Origin: Clostridium sp. CAG:793 | GTDB lineage: Bacteria > Bacillota > Clostridia > TANB77 > CAG-508 | Reading direction: 5' to 3' | Assembly (NCBI GenBank): GCA_000433915.1 | Contig: HF993646.1 | Coordinates: forward strand, 165,427-229,426 | DNA length: 64,000 bases | Shown: positions 17,514 through 26,485 of the stretch, in pieces | Position numbering within the stretch: position 1 is the first letter of the stretch | Layout: every line of letters begins with the position of its first letter | Translations under genes and position numbers: made by a program | Notes under the pieces: model-generated | Database searches by the model: none | Seen by the model: only the letters and a program-made list of their open reading frames with translations | Told to the model about the DNA's origin: nothing

Positions 17514-18830
17514 TTATTTTCGAATATATATATCTTTTTGTGTATATTCATCAGGCTCTAATCCTAGTCGTGTACTCATGTATAAAGCTAAGATAAATGT
17601 TACAATTATTAATATAACTCCTGCTGCAATTATTGCAATGTCAACATTGCATATTGTTAATATTAATGATCCTATTCCTGTAATGAATGTTCTCCATAAA
17701 TTGTCTGACATTGATTTTGCTGCATATATTGATGATATGACTTTATGATTTGCAAAATTGTTCATGTATTTTTTTGCTAGTATTTGCTCTATTGCATTTA
17801 TTCCTCCCATAGTTAATATGCATATTACTATTACAGTTAGTTTGATTGGGAAGCTTATATTTAGTATTGCCATGATTCCACACATAATCATTCCAAATGA
17901 GAATATTAGTAGTATATTTGTTAATGATTTGTTACCAAATGCTTGATTAAATTTTGGTGCTAATCTTGAGAATATTGCTCTTGATATTTCATACATTGCA
18001 AATACTATTCCTATTATGAATGATGATGTTCCTATGTCTTGTAACAATGCTAATTGATATACATCTATTAGTGTTATTATTCCCCAGGCAACTCCTGTTG
18101 TTAATAATAATGCACGCAATCTTTTTGAATTTACTGTGAATTTCATTGCTTGTTTAAATTCTTTTAAATAATCTTTTAATATTATTTTGTTTTTCTTAGG
18201 CTCTTCAATATCTGAAAAATTAAATGCTATAAATGTTGCAATTAGGCAACTTACTAAACATAAGCATATTGGAATATATGGATTTACATCATATATATAT
18301 CCTGCAAATACTGTTGTTGCTGCTGACATAAAACAATATCTTGAATATGCTACTTTGTCTATTTTAGTAAATGTATCACTTGCATTCTCGCCTTCTGGAA
18401 TTGATGATGATAGGATATTTGCATCTGATACATTTTTTAAAGCTAATCCTACAGCACTTATAAATTGGGCTATTGTTAATCCTATAAAGTTATTTATGAA
18501 AAACATGGATATCATGCATAAACAGTTGAATATGTTTCCTAGTATTGCTCCATATTTTTTTCCTACTTTAGTTACTATCAATGTTGCTGGTAGCTGTAAT
18601 GCTACTGTAAATATTGCATATAGTGATGATGATAGCATTATTTGTGCATTTGTGAATCCTTTTACTTGTGAGAAAAACATTACTCTTATTCCATAAAAGA
18701 ATAATAGGTCAAATCCCATCATTATATATATTGGATATAATTTCATGTTGTGTTTTCTTCTTTTAGCTAAAATTTGTTCTTTTTCATTAGCTTTTTCTTC
18801 TTTTGTTTTTAATTTCTTTTCAGAATCCAT
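17514..18830 (-). CDS. MFS transporter with cytoplasmic N-terminal extension
   Basis: 438-residue permease with about 12 membrane segments. The loop between helices 2 and 3 is VTKVGKKYGAILGN, a typical MFS loop. Residues 1-35 form a highly charged Lys/Glu helix (KKLKTKEEKANEKEQILAKRRKHN) preceding helix 1, unusual in length and possibly membrane-surface associated. The 5' leader carries a structured element (18841-18887) that recurs upstream of pssD, so expression may be controlled post-transcriptionally. Substrate unknown. Confidence 0.8.
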   Translation of the reverse strand: MDSEKKLKTKEEKANEKEQILAKRRKHNMKLYPIYIMMGFDLLFFYGIRVMFFSQVKGFTNAQIMLSSSLYAIFTVALQLPATLIVTKVGKKYGAILGNIFNCLCMISMFFINNFIGLTIAQFISAVGLALKNVSDANILSSSIPEGENASDTFTKIDKVAYSRYCFMSAATTVFAGYIYDVNPYIPICLCLVSCLIATFIAFNFSDIEEPKKNKIILKDYLKEFKQAMKFTVNSKRLRALLLTTGVAWGIITLIDVYQLALLQDIGTSSFIIGIVFAMYEISRAIFSRLAPKFNQAFGNKSLTNILLIFSFGMIMCGIMAILNISFPIKLTVIVICILTMGGINAIEQILAKKYMNNFANHKVISSIYAAKSMSDNLWRTFITGIGSLILTICNVDIAIIAAGVILIIVTFILALYMSTRLGLEPDEYTQKDIYIRK

Positions 18831-18840
18831 TTTACTTTTG

Positions 18841-18887
18841 TTCCTTATATATATTTAGGTTTTTACTAATTAGGTTACCTATAAACC
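18841..18887 (-). promoter_or_regulatory. Structured leader element, copy A
   Basis: On the minus strand GGTTTATAGGTAACC is followed after 8 nt by AAAAACCTAAAT and ends in TATAAGGAA, which is the SD of the MFS gene. GGTTT can pair with AAACC, enclosing a smaller TAGG/CCTA hairpin; alternatively TAGGT could pair with the later ACCTA. Nearly the same layout occurs at 45626-45671. Confidence 0.55.
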
Positions 18888-18950
18888 TATAAATATTATG
18901 TCTCTTTTGCTAATTTTATATAAACATTTTATTTTTGTCAATGGGCCTTT

Positions 18951-19679
18951 TTATGCTTCTTCTGGATATGGCATATCAAAATAACTGTTTCTATTTTGCA
19001 CCCCGCCTATTCTTGGCATTGGTCCATACATATGTGGACGTGGTTGTGGTGGTGGTGGAAGCGGCATTGGCCTATTAGGTGACATTGGTGGCATTGGTGG
19101 TGGTAGAATTGGTCTATTTCCATATAGTTTATTTAATATCATTATTTTTATTAAATCTCTTAATAATGGGTTAGAGCATCCTGGACATGGAGCTGCTACT
19201 TCTACTGCTTTTTCTTCTTTTTTATTTATTGTATTAGCTTGCGTTATATTGCTTGATACTTGTTTACTTTGATATTGTGGCTGCATATTGTTTTTATTAT
19301 TCAAATTTTGTGCATTGTTTGAATTAGATGTATATAATTTATGTGCATTTAGTCCTGAATTTTGATTGTCCTTTAATAAATTGTTTTCTGAGCTTTTTGT
19401 CTTTGATGGTTCTTCTACTTCTAAAGCATTATAAATGTCTAATGTCATTTTTTCTAAAGTATCATTGTCTAAGTTATTCGTATTATACCTTTCTAATGTT
19501 GTATCTATCATTGGTAATATTACTATATATATGTCTGGATATAATTTTCGTATATTCGAATCATTTTCAAATTGCATTTGAGGATATATGTAGCTATTAT
19601 TTATTGAATTCCAGCTTGACATTTGTGCCTGTTGATAATCATTTCCTAGTACATTTCTCATATAGTCTTCATAAATCAT
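18951..19679 (-). CDS. Hypothetical protein with proline-rich C-terminus
   Basis: 242 residues. The N-terminal helical region (MIYEDYMRNVLGNDYQQ, then IRKLYPDIYIVILPMID and TLEKMTLDIYNALE) looks like a conserved domain. It is followed by an Asn/Gln/Ser-rich linker (about 95-165), then CPGCSNPLLRDLIKIMILNKLYG and a Pro/Met-rich tail (RPILPPPMPPMSP). A tail of this kind is seen in some clostridial spore-coat-like proteins, but I do not recognise the family. The start is the ATG at 19679, 7 nt after AGGAGG; the longer frame runs through that SD. A strong hairpin sits just upstream of the SD. Confidence 0.6.
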   Translation of the reverse strand: MIYEDYMRNVLGNDYQQAQMSSWNSINNSYIYPQMQFENDSNIRKLYPDIYIVILPMIDTTLERYNTNNLDNDTLEKMTLDIYNALEVEEPSKTKSSENNLLKDNQNSGLNAHKLYTSNSNNAQNLNNKNNMQPQYQSKQVSSNITQANTINKKEEKAVEVAAPCPGCSNPLLRDLIKIMILNKLYGNRPILPPPMPPMSPNRPMPLPPPPQPRPHMYGPMPRIGGVQNRNSYFDMPYPEEA

Positions 19680-19690
19680 AAAAATACCTC

Positions 19691-19709
19691 CTGGCATACA
19701 ATATGCCAG
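19691..19709 (-). promoter_or_regulatory. Perfect 8-bp hairpin abutting an SD, between murD and the next gene
   Basis: CTGGCATA-TTG-TATGCCAG on the minus strand, in the 44 nt between the murD stop and the downstream start. The stem's last bases merge into the AGGAGG of the 18951-19679 gene. No T run follows, so it is more likely an mRNA processing or translation-control structure than a terminator. Confidence 0.5.
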
Positions 19710-19723
19710 AAGATACAATTATG

Positions 19724-21133
19724 TTACAATTTATATACTTCTTCTTTGAATTTATTTCCTCTGTCTTCAAAATTTTTAAATAAGTCAAAACTTGCACTGG
19801 CTGGTGAGAATAATACTACTTCTCCTTCTCTTGCAACTTCTTTTGCTTTGTTTACTACTTCTTGTAGATTTAAGCATCTGTATATTGGCAAAGTTTTTCC
19901 TTCCTTTAGTAATTCATCTTTTACAGCCTTTTCAATTTTATCAGCAGTTGCTCCCATTAATATAAGTTTTGATACATTTTTTACAATTGGCTTTGCTATT
20001 GGTGCATAATCCAAATGTTTATCATATCCACCAGCAATTAATACTATTTTTTCTTCAAATGAGTTTAATCCTGCTATTGTTCTTGTTGGGCTAGTTCCTA
20101 TTGAATCATTAAACCATTTTACTCCATCTATTTCTTTTACAAATTCTATTCTATGTTCTACTCCACCAAAGTTCTCTATTGTTGATACACATTTGTCTTC
20201 ATTTACTAAGCCTAATGTGGCTGCTATTGCTGCACAAGCATTTTCACAATTATGCTCTCCTCTTAGTTTCATATCTTTTTGTTTTATTAGATGTTTTCTT
20301 ACTCCATCTTCACAAAGCTTTATAGTTGAATCTCTTTCGTCAAATATAACACCATTGTCTAGCAATTCTTTATGACTAAAATATCTAACTTTTCCTGGAG
20401 CGTCTTTATAAAATTCTTTTGTTATATCATTATCTTTATTTATTACTAATATTCCTTTTTCATTCTGATGTAAATAGATTTCCTTTTTACTATCAATATA
20501 TTCTTGATAATCTTTATGTACATTTAAATGGTTTGGAGATATATTTGTTATTACTGATATTTGTGGACTAACTTTCATGCCCATTAATTGAAAACTACTT
20601 AATTCAAGTACAACATAATCTTCTGGTTTCATATCTTTTATTTGTGTAAATAGCGGTGTTCCAATATTTCCTCCTAAAAAACATGTATATCCTTGTGCTT
20701 TTAATATTGTATATATTAGTGTTGTTGTTGTCGTTTTTCCATCACTTCCAGTTACACCAATTATTGTACTTGGTGTAAGCTTTAGAACTTGCTCTATTTC
20801 TGATGTTACAATAGCACCTCTATTAGCTTCTTCTACTAGTTCTGGTGTTGTTGGTAAACAGCTTGGTGATCTAAATATATAGTCAAATCCTTTTAGATTT
20901 TTTAGGTTATCTTTGCCTAAATATGCTTTTATATGATATTCTTGTAATTCATTTATTACATCTGAATCTATTTTGTCTTCTTCTCTATTATCAAATACTG
21001 ATATAGAGCTTCCTAAGTCATGAAAATATTTTATTAGTGGTATATTACTTGTTCCAAGTCCTATTATAGCAACTCTTTTTTTAGAAATTTCTGTATTAAA
21101 TTTTTGTAATTTTTCATTTATATATGTATCCAT
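19724..21133 (-). CDS. murD: UDP-N-acetylmuramoyl-L-alanine--D-glutamate ligase
   Basis: Cytoplasmic peptidoglycan precursor ligase adding D-Glu to UDP-MurNAc-L-Ala. 469 residues. Rossmann-like N-terminal domain (RVAIIGLGTSNIPLIKYFHD, residues 19-40), Mur ligase ATP-binding loop GVTGSDGKTTTTTLIY (about 128-143), and C-terminal domain with VKWFNDSIGTSPTRTIAGL and the PASASFDLFKNFEDRGNKF signature of MurD near the end. GGAGG lies about 9 nt before the ATG. It follows the cytidylate-kinase-like gene by 18 nt. No other mur gene lies nearby, so murD has left the usual dcw cluster. Confidence 0.96.
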   Translation of the reverse strand: MDTYINEKLQKFNTEISKKRVAIIGLGTSNIPLIKYFHDLGSSISVFDNREEDKIDSDVINELQEYHIKAYLGKDNLKNLKGFDYIFRSPSCLPTTPELVEEANRGAIVTSEIEQVLKLTPSTIIGVTGSDGKTTTTTLIYTILKAQGYTCFLGGNIGTPLFTQIKDMKPEDYVVLELSSFQLMGMKVSPQISVITNISPNHLNVHKDYQEYIDSKKEIYLHQNEKGILVINKDNDITKEFYKDAPGKVRYFSHKELLDNGVIFDERDSTIKLCEDGVRKHLIKQKDMKLRGEHNCENACAAIAATLGLVNEDKCVSTIENFGGVEHRIEFVKEIDGVKWFNDSIGTSPTRTIAGLNSFEEKIVLIAGGYDKHLDYAPIAKPIVKNVSKLILMGATADKIEKAVKDELLKEGKTLPIYRCLNLQEVVNKAKEVAREGEVVLFSPASASFDLFKNFEDRGNKFKEEVYKL

Positions 21134-21151
21134 TTTCTAGCCTCCATTATT

Positions 21152-21841
21152 TTATAGATTTATTAATCCTTTTTCTTTAGCAGTTTTTAATATCTTTTCA
21201 GCCGCTTCTTTAGCATTTTTACTTTCTGTTACATCAACAGTTATTGTTTTAGCACCTTTTTTATTAAATCCTGATTGTTCATGTAGCTTATCTCTGCTTT
21301 CTATCATTTTTGTTATTTCTTCTACTGTATATTTTCCATTATATTGTGCATATCTTCTTTTAATTCTTTCTTCTAGTGATGCTGTTACAAACACATGACA
21401 ATCCATATTAGGATATATATCTAATAATTCTCTTGCTGATACAATTATATTATATTTTTTCTTATATTGTTCAATTATATTTCTTGCAAATGTAAATAAA
21501 TGTGAATTATCAGATGTATTAGCCATTTTTGATACTTCCACTGCATTATGTGCATTTTGTATAATATCCTCTGATATTTTGTTGCCAGCTATATATATTT
21601 CTGTCATTTTATTTTCTATTTTGAACTCAACTTTTAATTTTTTCATTATCTCTAATGGATCTAAATCTTTTCCCATTTTAGTTGGCTCTATATGTGCTAA
21701 TGCAAGTGCTTCTACTATTCCTCTGTATATGTTTCCACCATCTATAAATATGCTATTTGGAATCATATTTACTAGCTCTTTGCATATAGATGTTTTTCCT
21801 GATGCAACTTGCCCTTCTATTCCTATTACTATATTATTCAT
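21152..21841 (-). CDS. Cytidylate-kinase-like P-loop kinase
   Basis: 229 residues. N-terminal Walker A in GIEGQVASGKTSICKELV, followed by IFIDGGNIYRGIVEALAL, equivalent to the IDTGAMYRAV of Cmk, and a lid-like Arg cluster VTASLEERIKRRYAQYNGKY. It looks like a paralogue of (d)CMP kinase; a canonical Cmk is present in the 53816-55108 fusion, so this copy may phosphorylate another substrate. The start is the ATG at 21841, 8 nt after AAGGAAG. It precedes murD in an operon. Confidence 0.75.
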   Translation of the reverse strand: MNNIVIGIEGQVASGKTSICKELVNMIPNSIFIDGGNIYRGIVEALALAHIEPTKMGKDLDPLEIMKKLKVEFKIENKMTEIYIAGNKISEDIIQNAHNAVEVSKMANTSDNSHLFTFARNIIEQYKKKYNIIVSARELLDIYPNMDCHVFVTASLEERIKRRYAQYNGKYTVEEITKMIESRDKLHEQSGFNKKGAKTITVDVTESKNAKEAAEKILKTAKEKGLINL

Positions 21842-21977
21842 ATATATTACTTCCTTTGCATTTATTTTCACGCTTATTATATAACAATTTATTTTTAATT
21901 ACAACTTATTTATTATGTATAATTGTAATTATGTTGGAAATACTAATACCACATCATTTTGAATGGAGGTGTTAGCT

Positions 21978-22070
21978 ATGGCAAAGAATTCTAAAAAGCA
22001 AAAAAATTCTAGTAAAGGTACTAAATCCGGAAATAACGAATCTACACAAAATCCAGAAGTTAAAGAATAA
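21978..22070 (+). CDS. 30-aa Lys/Asn/Ser-rich small protein
   Basis: ATG at 21978 preceded by GGAGGT with 7-nt spacing, and followed 7 nt after the stop by a textbook terminator; both argue for a real small gene. The product (starts MAKNSKKQKNSSKGTKSG and ends NPEVKE) is hydrophilic and probably disordered, like some minor small acid-soluble spore proteins, but I cannot assign it. It is a plus-strand single-gene unit between two minus-strand operons. Confidence 0.65.
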   Translation: MAKNSKKQKNSSKGTKSGNNESTQNPEVKE

Positions 22071-22076
22071 TATAAT

Positions 22077-22113
22077 AAAAAGCTTATAGTAGTTTATCTA
22101 TTATAAGCTTTTT
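22077..22113. terminator. Bidirectional terminator
   Basis: AAAAAGCTTATA pairs with TATAAGCTTTTT over a 13-nt loop, with A and T tracts on both sides. It ends the small plus-strand gene and can also end uvrA on the minus strand. Confidence 0.85.
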
Positions 22114-22156
22114 TATGTAATAGGAAAGTCTGGTTGGCTTTTCTATTTGTTATTAT

Positions 22157-24979
22157 TTATTTTTCTAAATATGGTTTTAAGAATTTGCCTGTATAGCTTC
22201 TTTCATTTAAACATATTTTTTCTGGAGTTCCTACTGCAATTATCTCTCCACCCTTGTCTCCACCTTCTGGTCCAAGGTCTATTATATAATCGCATGTTTT
22301 TATTAAATCTAAATTATGTTCAATTACTAATACTGTATTTCCATTGTCAGCTAGTCTTTGTAAAATATCTACTAGTCTATGAACATCATCTATATGAAGT
22401 CCTGTTGTTGGCTCATCAAGTATATATAAAGTTTTGCCTGTTGATCTTTTTGACAATTCTGTTGCAAGCTTTATACGCTGTGCTTCTCCTCCTGATAGTG
22501 TTGTTGATGGTTGTCCTAATTTTATATATCCTAGACCTACATCGTATAATGTTTGTATCTTTTGCTTTATTCTTGGTACATTTTCAAAGAATGTAAGTGC
22601 TTCTTCAACAGTCATGTCTAATACATCTGCAATTGATTTTCCTTTATATTTTACCTCTAATGTTTCTCTATTATATCTTTTGCCTTTACATACTTCACAA
22701 GGTACATATACATCTGATAAAAAGTTCATTTCAATTTTTATTATTCCATCACCATGACAAGCTTCGCATCTTCCGCCTTCAACATTAAAACTGAATCTTC
22801 CTTTTTCATATCCTCTCATTTTAGCTTCATTAGTTGTTGCAAATATGTCCCTTATAAAATCAAATACTCCTGTATACGTTGCCGGATTTGAGCGTGGAGT
22901 TCTTCCAATTGGTGATTGATCTATATTTATTACTTTGTCTATATTTTCAATTCCTTTAATTTCTTTGCATTTTCCAGCTCTGTCATTTGATTTATTTAAA
23001 ATCTTATTTACATTTTTAAATAGTACTTCATTTACTAATGTACTTTTACCTGATCCAGATACTCCTGTTACACACACAAATTGTCCTAACGGTATTTTTA
23101 CACTAATGTTTTTTAAATTATGCTCTGTTGCTTTTACTATTTCTAAATATTTTCCTGTAAGTTTTCTTCTATGCTTTGGAACTTTGATTTGCTTTCTTCC
23201 ACTTAAGTATTGTCCTGTTATTGAATCTTTAACTTTTGATATTTCCTCTGCCGTTCCTTGAGCCATCACATTTCCACCATGTACTCCTGCTCCTGGTCCT
23301 ATGTCAATTACTTGATCTGCTGCATACATTGTATCTGTATCATGCTCAACTACTATAACAGAGTTTCCTAAGTCGCGTAATTTCTTAAGTGTAGCTATTA
23401 ATTTGTCATTGTCTCTTTGATGTAATCCTATACTTGGTTCATCTAATATATACATTACTCCTGTAAGTCCTGATCCAATCTGAGTTGCTAGTCTTATTCT
23501 TTGAGATTCTCCTCCTGATAAAGTAGCAGCACTTCTTGATAACGTTAAATAATCTAATCCAACATCTATTAAGAATTGAAGCCTTTTGTTTAATTCTTTA
23601 AGTATTTGATCTGCTATAATTGAGTCTTTCTCACTTAGTGTTAAACTATTTATATATTCTTTTATATGAATTATTGGCATATCTGTTAATTCATTTATAT
23701 TTTTGTCTCCTACTTTTACTGCCAAAGATTCTGGTTTTAATCTTGCACCATGACAAGTAGGACATTCAGCCTCACTCATATACATTTCATAGAATTGCAT
23801 CATTCCTTGTGATTTAGTTTCTCTATGACGTCTTTCTAGTGTAGGGATTACTCCTTCAAATGCGGTTTTCATTTTTCTTGTTCCAAATGGAGATGAATAT
23901 TCAAAATCTATAAGTTCATCACCTGTACCATATAATATCTTATCTAGGAATTTTCTTGGTAAATCTTTTATTGGCTTACTTATATCTACTCCATAATGCT
24001 TTCCAATAGCTTCAAAATACATCTTAGCCATTGTCTCGCCTTTTTTCATTGTACTAGCTCCAAAAGCTTTTACTCCATTATATAGTGTAAGATTCTTATC
24101 TGGAATTATTAAATCTTCGTCCATCTTCATCAAATATCCTATGCCTGTACATTCTGGACAAGCTCCCATAGGATTATTGAAAGAAAACATTCTTGGTGAT
24201 AGCTCTTCAAAGCTTATTCCACAATCAGGACAAGCATAATTTCCGCTATAAAGTCTCTCTTTTCCTCCAACTATATCTACTCTTACTAGATTGTCGGCAT
24301 ACTTCATTGCTGTTTCTATTGATTCTGTAAGCCTTGATCTTATATCTTCTTTGATCACTAATCTATCTATTAAAATATCAATGTCATGCTTTTTCTTTCT
24401 ATCTATGTCAATATCATCTGTAAGTTCTTGCACTACACCATCTATTCTCGCACGTACAAAACCTTCTTTTTGATAATTTTCAATTAACTTTTTGTATTCG
24501 CCCTTTTTACCTCTTATTACTGGCGCTAGTATTTGAATCTTAGTCCCTTCTTCAAGTTTCATAATACTATCAACTATTTGATCTATTGTCTGCTTTTCTA
24601 TCTTTTTCCCACACTTAGGGCAATAAGGAACTCCTATACGAGCATATAAAAGTCTAATGTAATCATATATTTCTGTGACGGTTCCTACTGTTGAACGAGG
24701 GTTCTTTGACGTTGTTTTCTGGTCTATTGATATAGCAGGTGATAATCCTTCTATTGATTCTACATTGGGCTTATCCATAATTCCTAAGAATTGTCTTGCA
24801 TATGATGATAAACTTTCTACATATCTTCTTTGTCCCTCTGCATAAAGTGTATCAAATGCTAGAGATGATTTTCCAGAGCCTGATAGTCCTGTTATTACTA
24901 CTAATTTATCTTTTGGTATTGTAATATCAATATTTTTTAAATTGTGTTCCTTTGCACCTTTTATTACTATATTGTCCAT
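22157..24979 (-). CDS. uvrA: UvrA excinuclease ABC subunit A
   Basis: Damage-recognition ATPase of nucleotide excision repair. 940 residues. The first ABC module has [20 protein letters not shown] (about 31-50), the first zinc region CPKCGKKI near 118, a second Cys cluster CPDCGISF near 250 and CPECTG near 275, the signature [12 protein letters not shown] near 485 and Walker [15 protein letters not shown]. The second module has [15 protein letters not shown] near 640, the zinc finger [20 protein letters not shown] ending in CEVCKGKR near 735-765, [12 protein letters not shown] and DEPTTGLH. All elements are intact. It is transcribed alone; uvrB lies 1.5 kb upstream behind a plus-strand gene. 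Confidence 0.98.
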   Translation of the reverse strand: MDNIVIKGAKEHNLKNIDITIPKDKLVVITGLSGSGKSSLAFDTLYAEGQRRYVESLSSYARQFLGIMDKPNVESIEGLSPAISIDQKTTSKNPRSTVGTVTEIYDYIRLLYARIGVPYCPKCGKKIEKQTIDQIVDSIMKLEEGTKIQILAPVIRGKKGEYKKLIENYQKEGFVRARIDGVVQELTDDIDIDRKKKHDIDILIDRLVIKEDIRSRLTESIETAMKYADNLVRVDIVGGKERLYSGNYACPDCGISFEELSPRMFSFNNPMGACPECTGIGYLMKMDEDLIIPDKNLTLYNGVKAFGASTMKKGETMAKMYFEAIGKHYGVDISKPIKDLPRKFLDKILYGTGDELIDFEYSSPFGTRKMKTAFEGVIPTLERRHRETKSQGMMQFYEMYMSEAECPTCHGARLKPESLAVKVGDKNINELTDMPIIHIKEYINSLTLSEKDSIIADQILKELNKRLQFLIDVGLDYLTLSRSAATLSGGESQRIRLATQIGSGLTGVMYILDEPSIGLHQRDNDKLIATLKKLRDLGNSVIVVEHDTDTMYAADQVIDIGPGAGVHGGNVMAQGTAEEISKVKDSITGQYLSGRKQIKVPKHRRKLTGKYLEIVKATEHNLKNISVKIPLGQFVCVTGVSGSGKSTLVNEVLFKNVNKILNKSNDRAGKCKEIKGIENIDKVINIDQSPIGRTPRSNPATYTGVFDFIRDIFATTNEAKMRGYEKGRFSFNVEGGRCEACHGDGIIKIEMNFLSDVYVPCEVCKGKRYNRETLEVKYKGKSIADVLDMTVEEALTFFENVPRIKQKIQTLYDVGLGYIKLGQPSTTLSGGEAQRIKLATELSKRSTGKTLYILDEPTTGLHIDDVHRLVDILQRLADNGNTVLVIEHNLDLIKTCDYIIDLGPEGGDKGGEIIAVGTPEKICLNERSYTGKFLKPYLEK

Positions 24980-25063
24980 AATTATACCTCATAATATTTT
25001 TATTTTAACCTGTATCGTTATTATAAAACATTTGTTTTGTATTGTCAATACTATTTGTAGATA

Positions 25064-25093
25064 TTTACATTATTAATTATATTGTGCTATAAT
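25064..25093 (+). promoter_or_regulatory. Promoter of the 25118-26428 gene
   Basis: TTTACA and TATAAT with 18 bp between (TTACAT with 17 bp is the alternative). The AGGAGG SD follows 15 nt later, so the leader is short. Confidence 0.7.
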
Positions 25094-25117
25094 TAGTAAA
25101 AATATTAGGAGGATTTT

Positions 25118-26428
25118 ATGAATAATAATATTATTGAAGAAAATTCAGCTGATAGAATAGATTCTTTAAAATTTGAAGATTTGAATACTAAAGATCAATT
25201 GTCAAAGTTAGAATCTGTATATGGTGAATTGTCTAAAAAGTTTTTAGAAGAATATAATGATGATGTAATTCGTGGAAATTTATTTATATCTGATGTTTCT
25301 TTTGCCAGAACTTCTGATAATAGACCTATTTTTATTTTATCGATTGTTAGTAGAGATGGAAAAGAATTTACAAAATATTATGATAATGAATTAAATAAGA
25401 TTGATATATGTCAAGAACAAATTGATGCTTTAAAAATTCTCAATGCTGACACAACAGATTTGCAAAAGGAATACGACGAGCTTAAAAGTTTAAATACTAG
25501 TCCTGATAAAGTTTCTTTAAAGGATTTAAAAGAAATTGACAATCAAATTTCAGCTACTTGTAAAGAAACTGGACTTTCAAAAGATGAAGTTGCTGATGCT
25601 GCTATAATTCAAGGTAATCAGCCTTTAAAATTTGATACACGCAAACTTGGTGGAATCCAAAGTGAAACTATTAGTGGAAATGAGAAGGTAAGTACACATT
25701 ATACTGTAAATAATGCTATTGGTCAGCAATATGTTTCTTATCAAATTATTAAAACTAATTCTGGCGTTCCTCTTATATTTGGAATTAATCAAGATGGTTC
25801 TGCTGAAGAGATTAGTTCTAAGAATTTTGAATATATTAATGGTTCACAATCTTTAACTTTAATGAAAAGTAATGGTCAAGCAAGAGATGCTCACGTAGTA
25901 TGTGCCTTTAGAATAAAATCTTCTAGTTCTATTGATAATGATCAAGTTATTGGTATATGTAATGATGGAACTAATAAGATGTCTTCATTTTATGCACGTG
26001 GAGCTATATCAGCTGAGAAAATGGTTGGAATTGATGTACCTGCAAAATCATATTCTGCTGGAACTCGAATCAGACAAGAAGAAATTATGGATACTAAGAC
26101 TAATAGTGACATATCGCAAGAATCTGATTCTTTAAGTCATAGAACTTCATCAGGTAATGCCTTTGATTCTTCTAAAGCTGATCCTGACGAGGACAAATTA
26201 CTTGATACTTATGCGTACATATATGGAGTTGATGTTGATGTTCTTGGGGAAGAAGCGGCTGAAAATTTCGAAAATCCTGAAAATTCAGATAAAGATTCTG
26301 AAGAAGTAATTGAGCAAACTGCTCAAGAATTAGCAGATGAGCAAGATAATAAAGATAATAATCATCCTGATGGTAAAGAACATGATCGTCAGCCTGGTGG
26401 CAAAGGTCACGGTACACCTTGGGGTTAA
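25118..26428 (+). CDS. Hypothetical acidic protein with basic/Gly-rich C-terminus
   Basis: 436 residues, no signal peptide or membrane segment. The N-terminal region contains helical and probably coiled-coil stretches (DQLSKLESVYGELSKKFLEEY, DICQEQIDALKILNADTTDL), then a beta-rich region (about 185-310), and a long acidic low-complexity part (ENPENSDKDSEEVIEQTAQE) ending in HDRQPGGKGHGTPWG. The Gly/His-rich end is unusual and could bind metals. Strong promoter and AGGAGG SD; plus-strand unit convergent with uvrB. I do not recognise the family. Confidence 0.65.
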   Translation: MNNNIIEENSADRIDSLKFEDLNTKDQLSKLESVYGELSKKFLEEYNDDVIRGNLFISDVSFARTSDNRPIFILSIVSRDGKEFTKYYDNELNKIDICQEQIDALKILNADTTDLQKEYDELKSLNTSPDKVSLKDLKEIDNQISATCKETGLSKDEVADAAIIQGNQPLKFDTRKLGGIQSETISGNEKVSTHYTVNNAIGQQYVSYQIIKTNSGVPLIFGINQDGSAEEISSKNFEYINGSQSLTLMKSNGQARDAHVVCAFRIKSSSSIDNDQVIGICNDGTNKMSSFYARGAISAEKMVGIDVPAKSYSAGTRIRQEEIMDTKTNSDISQESDSLSHRTSSGNAFDSSKADPDEDKLLDTYAYIYGVDVDVLGEEAAENFENPENSDKDSEEVIEQTAQELADEQDNKDNNHPDGKEHDRQPGGKGHGTPWG

Positions 26429-26442
26429 AATTTAGATATATA

Positions 26443-26482
26443 AAAAAGAACAATAGCTAAATAAATAGTTATTGTTCTTTTT
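26443..26482. terminator. Bidirectional terminator between the convergent genes
   Basis: AAAAAGAACAATA (26443-26455) and TATTGTTCTTTTT (26470-26482) form a perfect 13-bp stem with A/T tracts, shared by the plus-strand gene and uvrB. Confidence 0.9.
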
Positions 26483-26485
26483 ATA

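Noticed and set aside
18841..18887. preQ1 riboswitch
   Set aside because: The A-rich tail and SD overlap look similar, but the P1 sequences and the pseudoknot pairing of preQ1-I are not matched, and neither gene is a queuosine gene. Kept as an unclassified leader.
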